Shown here piece by piece: positions 63,596-64,000 of a stretch of 64,000 nucleotides of DNA. Source of the stretch: Azolla caroliniana (taxonomy: Eukaryota > Polypodiophyta); contig JBHGNT010000016.1 of assembly GCA_043228905.1 (NCBI GenBank), positions 14,136,001 through 14,200,000 of the forward strand, written 5' to 3'. The number at the start of each line of letters is the position of its first letter. Within the stretch, counting starts at the first letter, position 1. The notes under the pieces were generated by a model, which ran no database searches, was not told the origin of the DNA, and saw only the letters and a program-made list of their open reading frames with translations. A program made the position numbers and the translations under genes.

Positions 63596-64000
63596 TGTTG
63601 AGAGGCAAGCTCAACATGCGCCGATCAACTAAATAAGCCTACAACTGGGTCGGCCTCGGGAAAGACTGGTGGGTTGTTGAGGCCTTCATCCCTAGTCTTA
63701 GTACTAGGAATATTTTAGGCAGTTAGTGTCGTGGTCTTTTTATGAGCAATCAAGTACTCACTGTACTTGTGTCAGCCCACTATCAGGGCTTGTATAAAAG
63801 TTCTTGTGAGCACACTTGTATGTACAAAGCGTATTATTTTCAAATCTGAGTTTTGTCTTTTGCGTTGTCGTGAAGATCCATCACTACGTGCGGATCGTGA
63901 GGTAGAACCGTCGGGGTTCTGGACCAGAAGGATTCAAAGTCGGTACAAGCTTTGGCTAGAAAGTACTTAAGATAGATTGGGAAAGAGAGAATTTGAGATT
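63596..64000 (+). repeat. B7 LTR, runs to the window edge
   Basis: TGTTGAGAGGCAAGC start, GGCTTGTATAAAAG near 63788 and AGCACACTTGTATGTACAAAG as in other B LTRs. Similarity weakens after about 63850. It is inserted next to the A-like RT fragment. Confidence 0.7.

Overview
The window looks like nuclear DNA of a vascular plant. Almost all of it is LTR retrotransposon sequence in nested layers. The Ty1/copia elements carry the plant-type primer-binding site TGGTATCAGAGC (complementary to initiator tRNA-Met). There is one two-exon gene of the plant Bet v 1/PR-10-like family. Nothing bacterial is present: no operons, ribosome-binding sites or CRISPR. The species cannot be read from the sequence.

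Layout. 1-3275: 3' half of a decayed copia element (A1). 3320-3782: an LTR of an unrelated element. 4180-9690: a second, nearly full-length but broken A element (A2). 9691-19262: minus-strand copia element B1, split at 10795-18900 by LTR element C, which is itself split at 12637-17764 by copia element F. F has LTRs that look identical, a perfect CAACT target duplication and one uninterrupted 1470-codon gag-pol frame, so it is the youngest layer. C carries pieces of a host gene for a SpoU-type RNA methyltransferase and no retroviral genes. 19263-28709: copia element D (gag-protease-integrase, no reverse transcriptase), split at 21768-27329 by minus-strand copia element E, which is intact apart from one amber codon.

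29090-44316: copia H, split by gypsy element G (29255-39153, perfect GTACC target duplication) and by a minus-strand LINE (about 39580-43200), which in turn holds a B-family fragment (B3). G carries an extra long coiled-coil reading frame between integrase and its 3' LTR. 44465-45532: B4 (LTR plus gag). 46522-48273: the Bet v 1-like gene, minus strand, the only convincing cellular gene. 48423-50126: non-coding DNA bounded by about 170 bp inverted arms. 50240-58176: gypsy remnant I with a truncated B element (B5, 52140-57146) inside, producing a chimeric copia-gypsy reading frame. 58177-64000: gag fragment, B6 LTR, A3 fragment, an AT-rich satellite built on a palindromic 27-mer, a possible gene remnant, and the B7 LTR at the right edge.

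Themes. Seven B-family copies and three A-family pieces show repeated colonisation. Nonsense codons are mostly TAG and TGA where CAG and CGA are expected, as expected from deamination of methylated cytosine. LTRs of several unrelated families place the TATA box inside, or directly beside, a perfect hairpin and follow it with a (CT)n tract. I regard this shared core-promoter layout, the gene capture in C, the extra reading frame of G and the palindromic satellite as the observations most worth checking.
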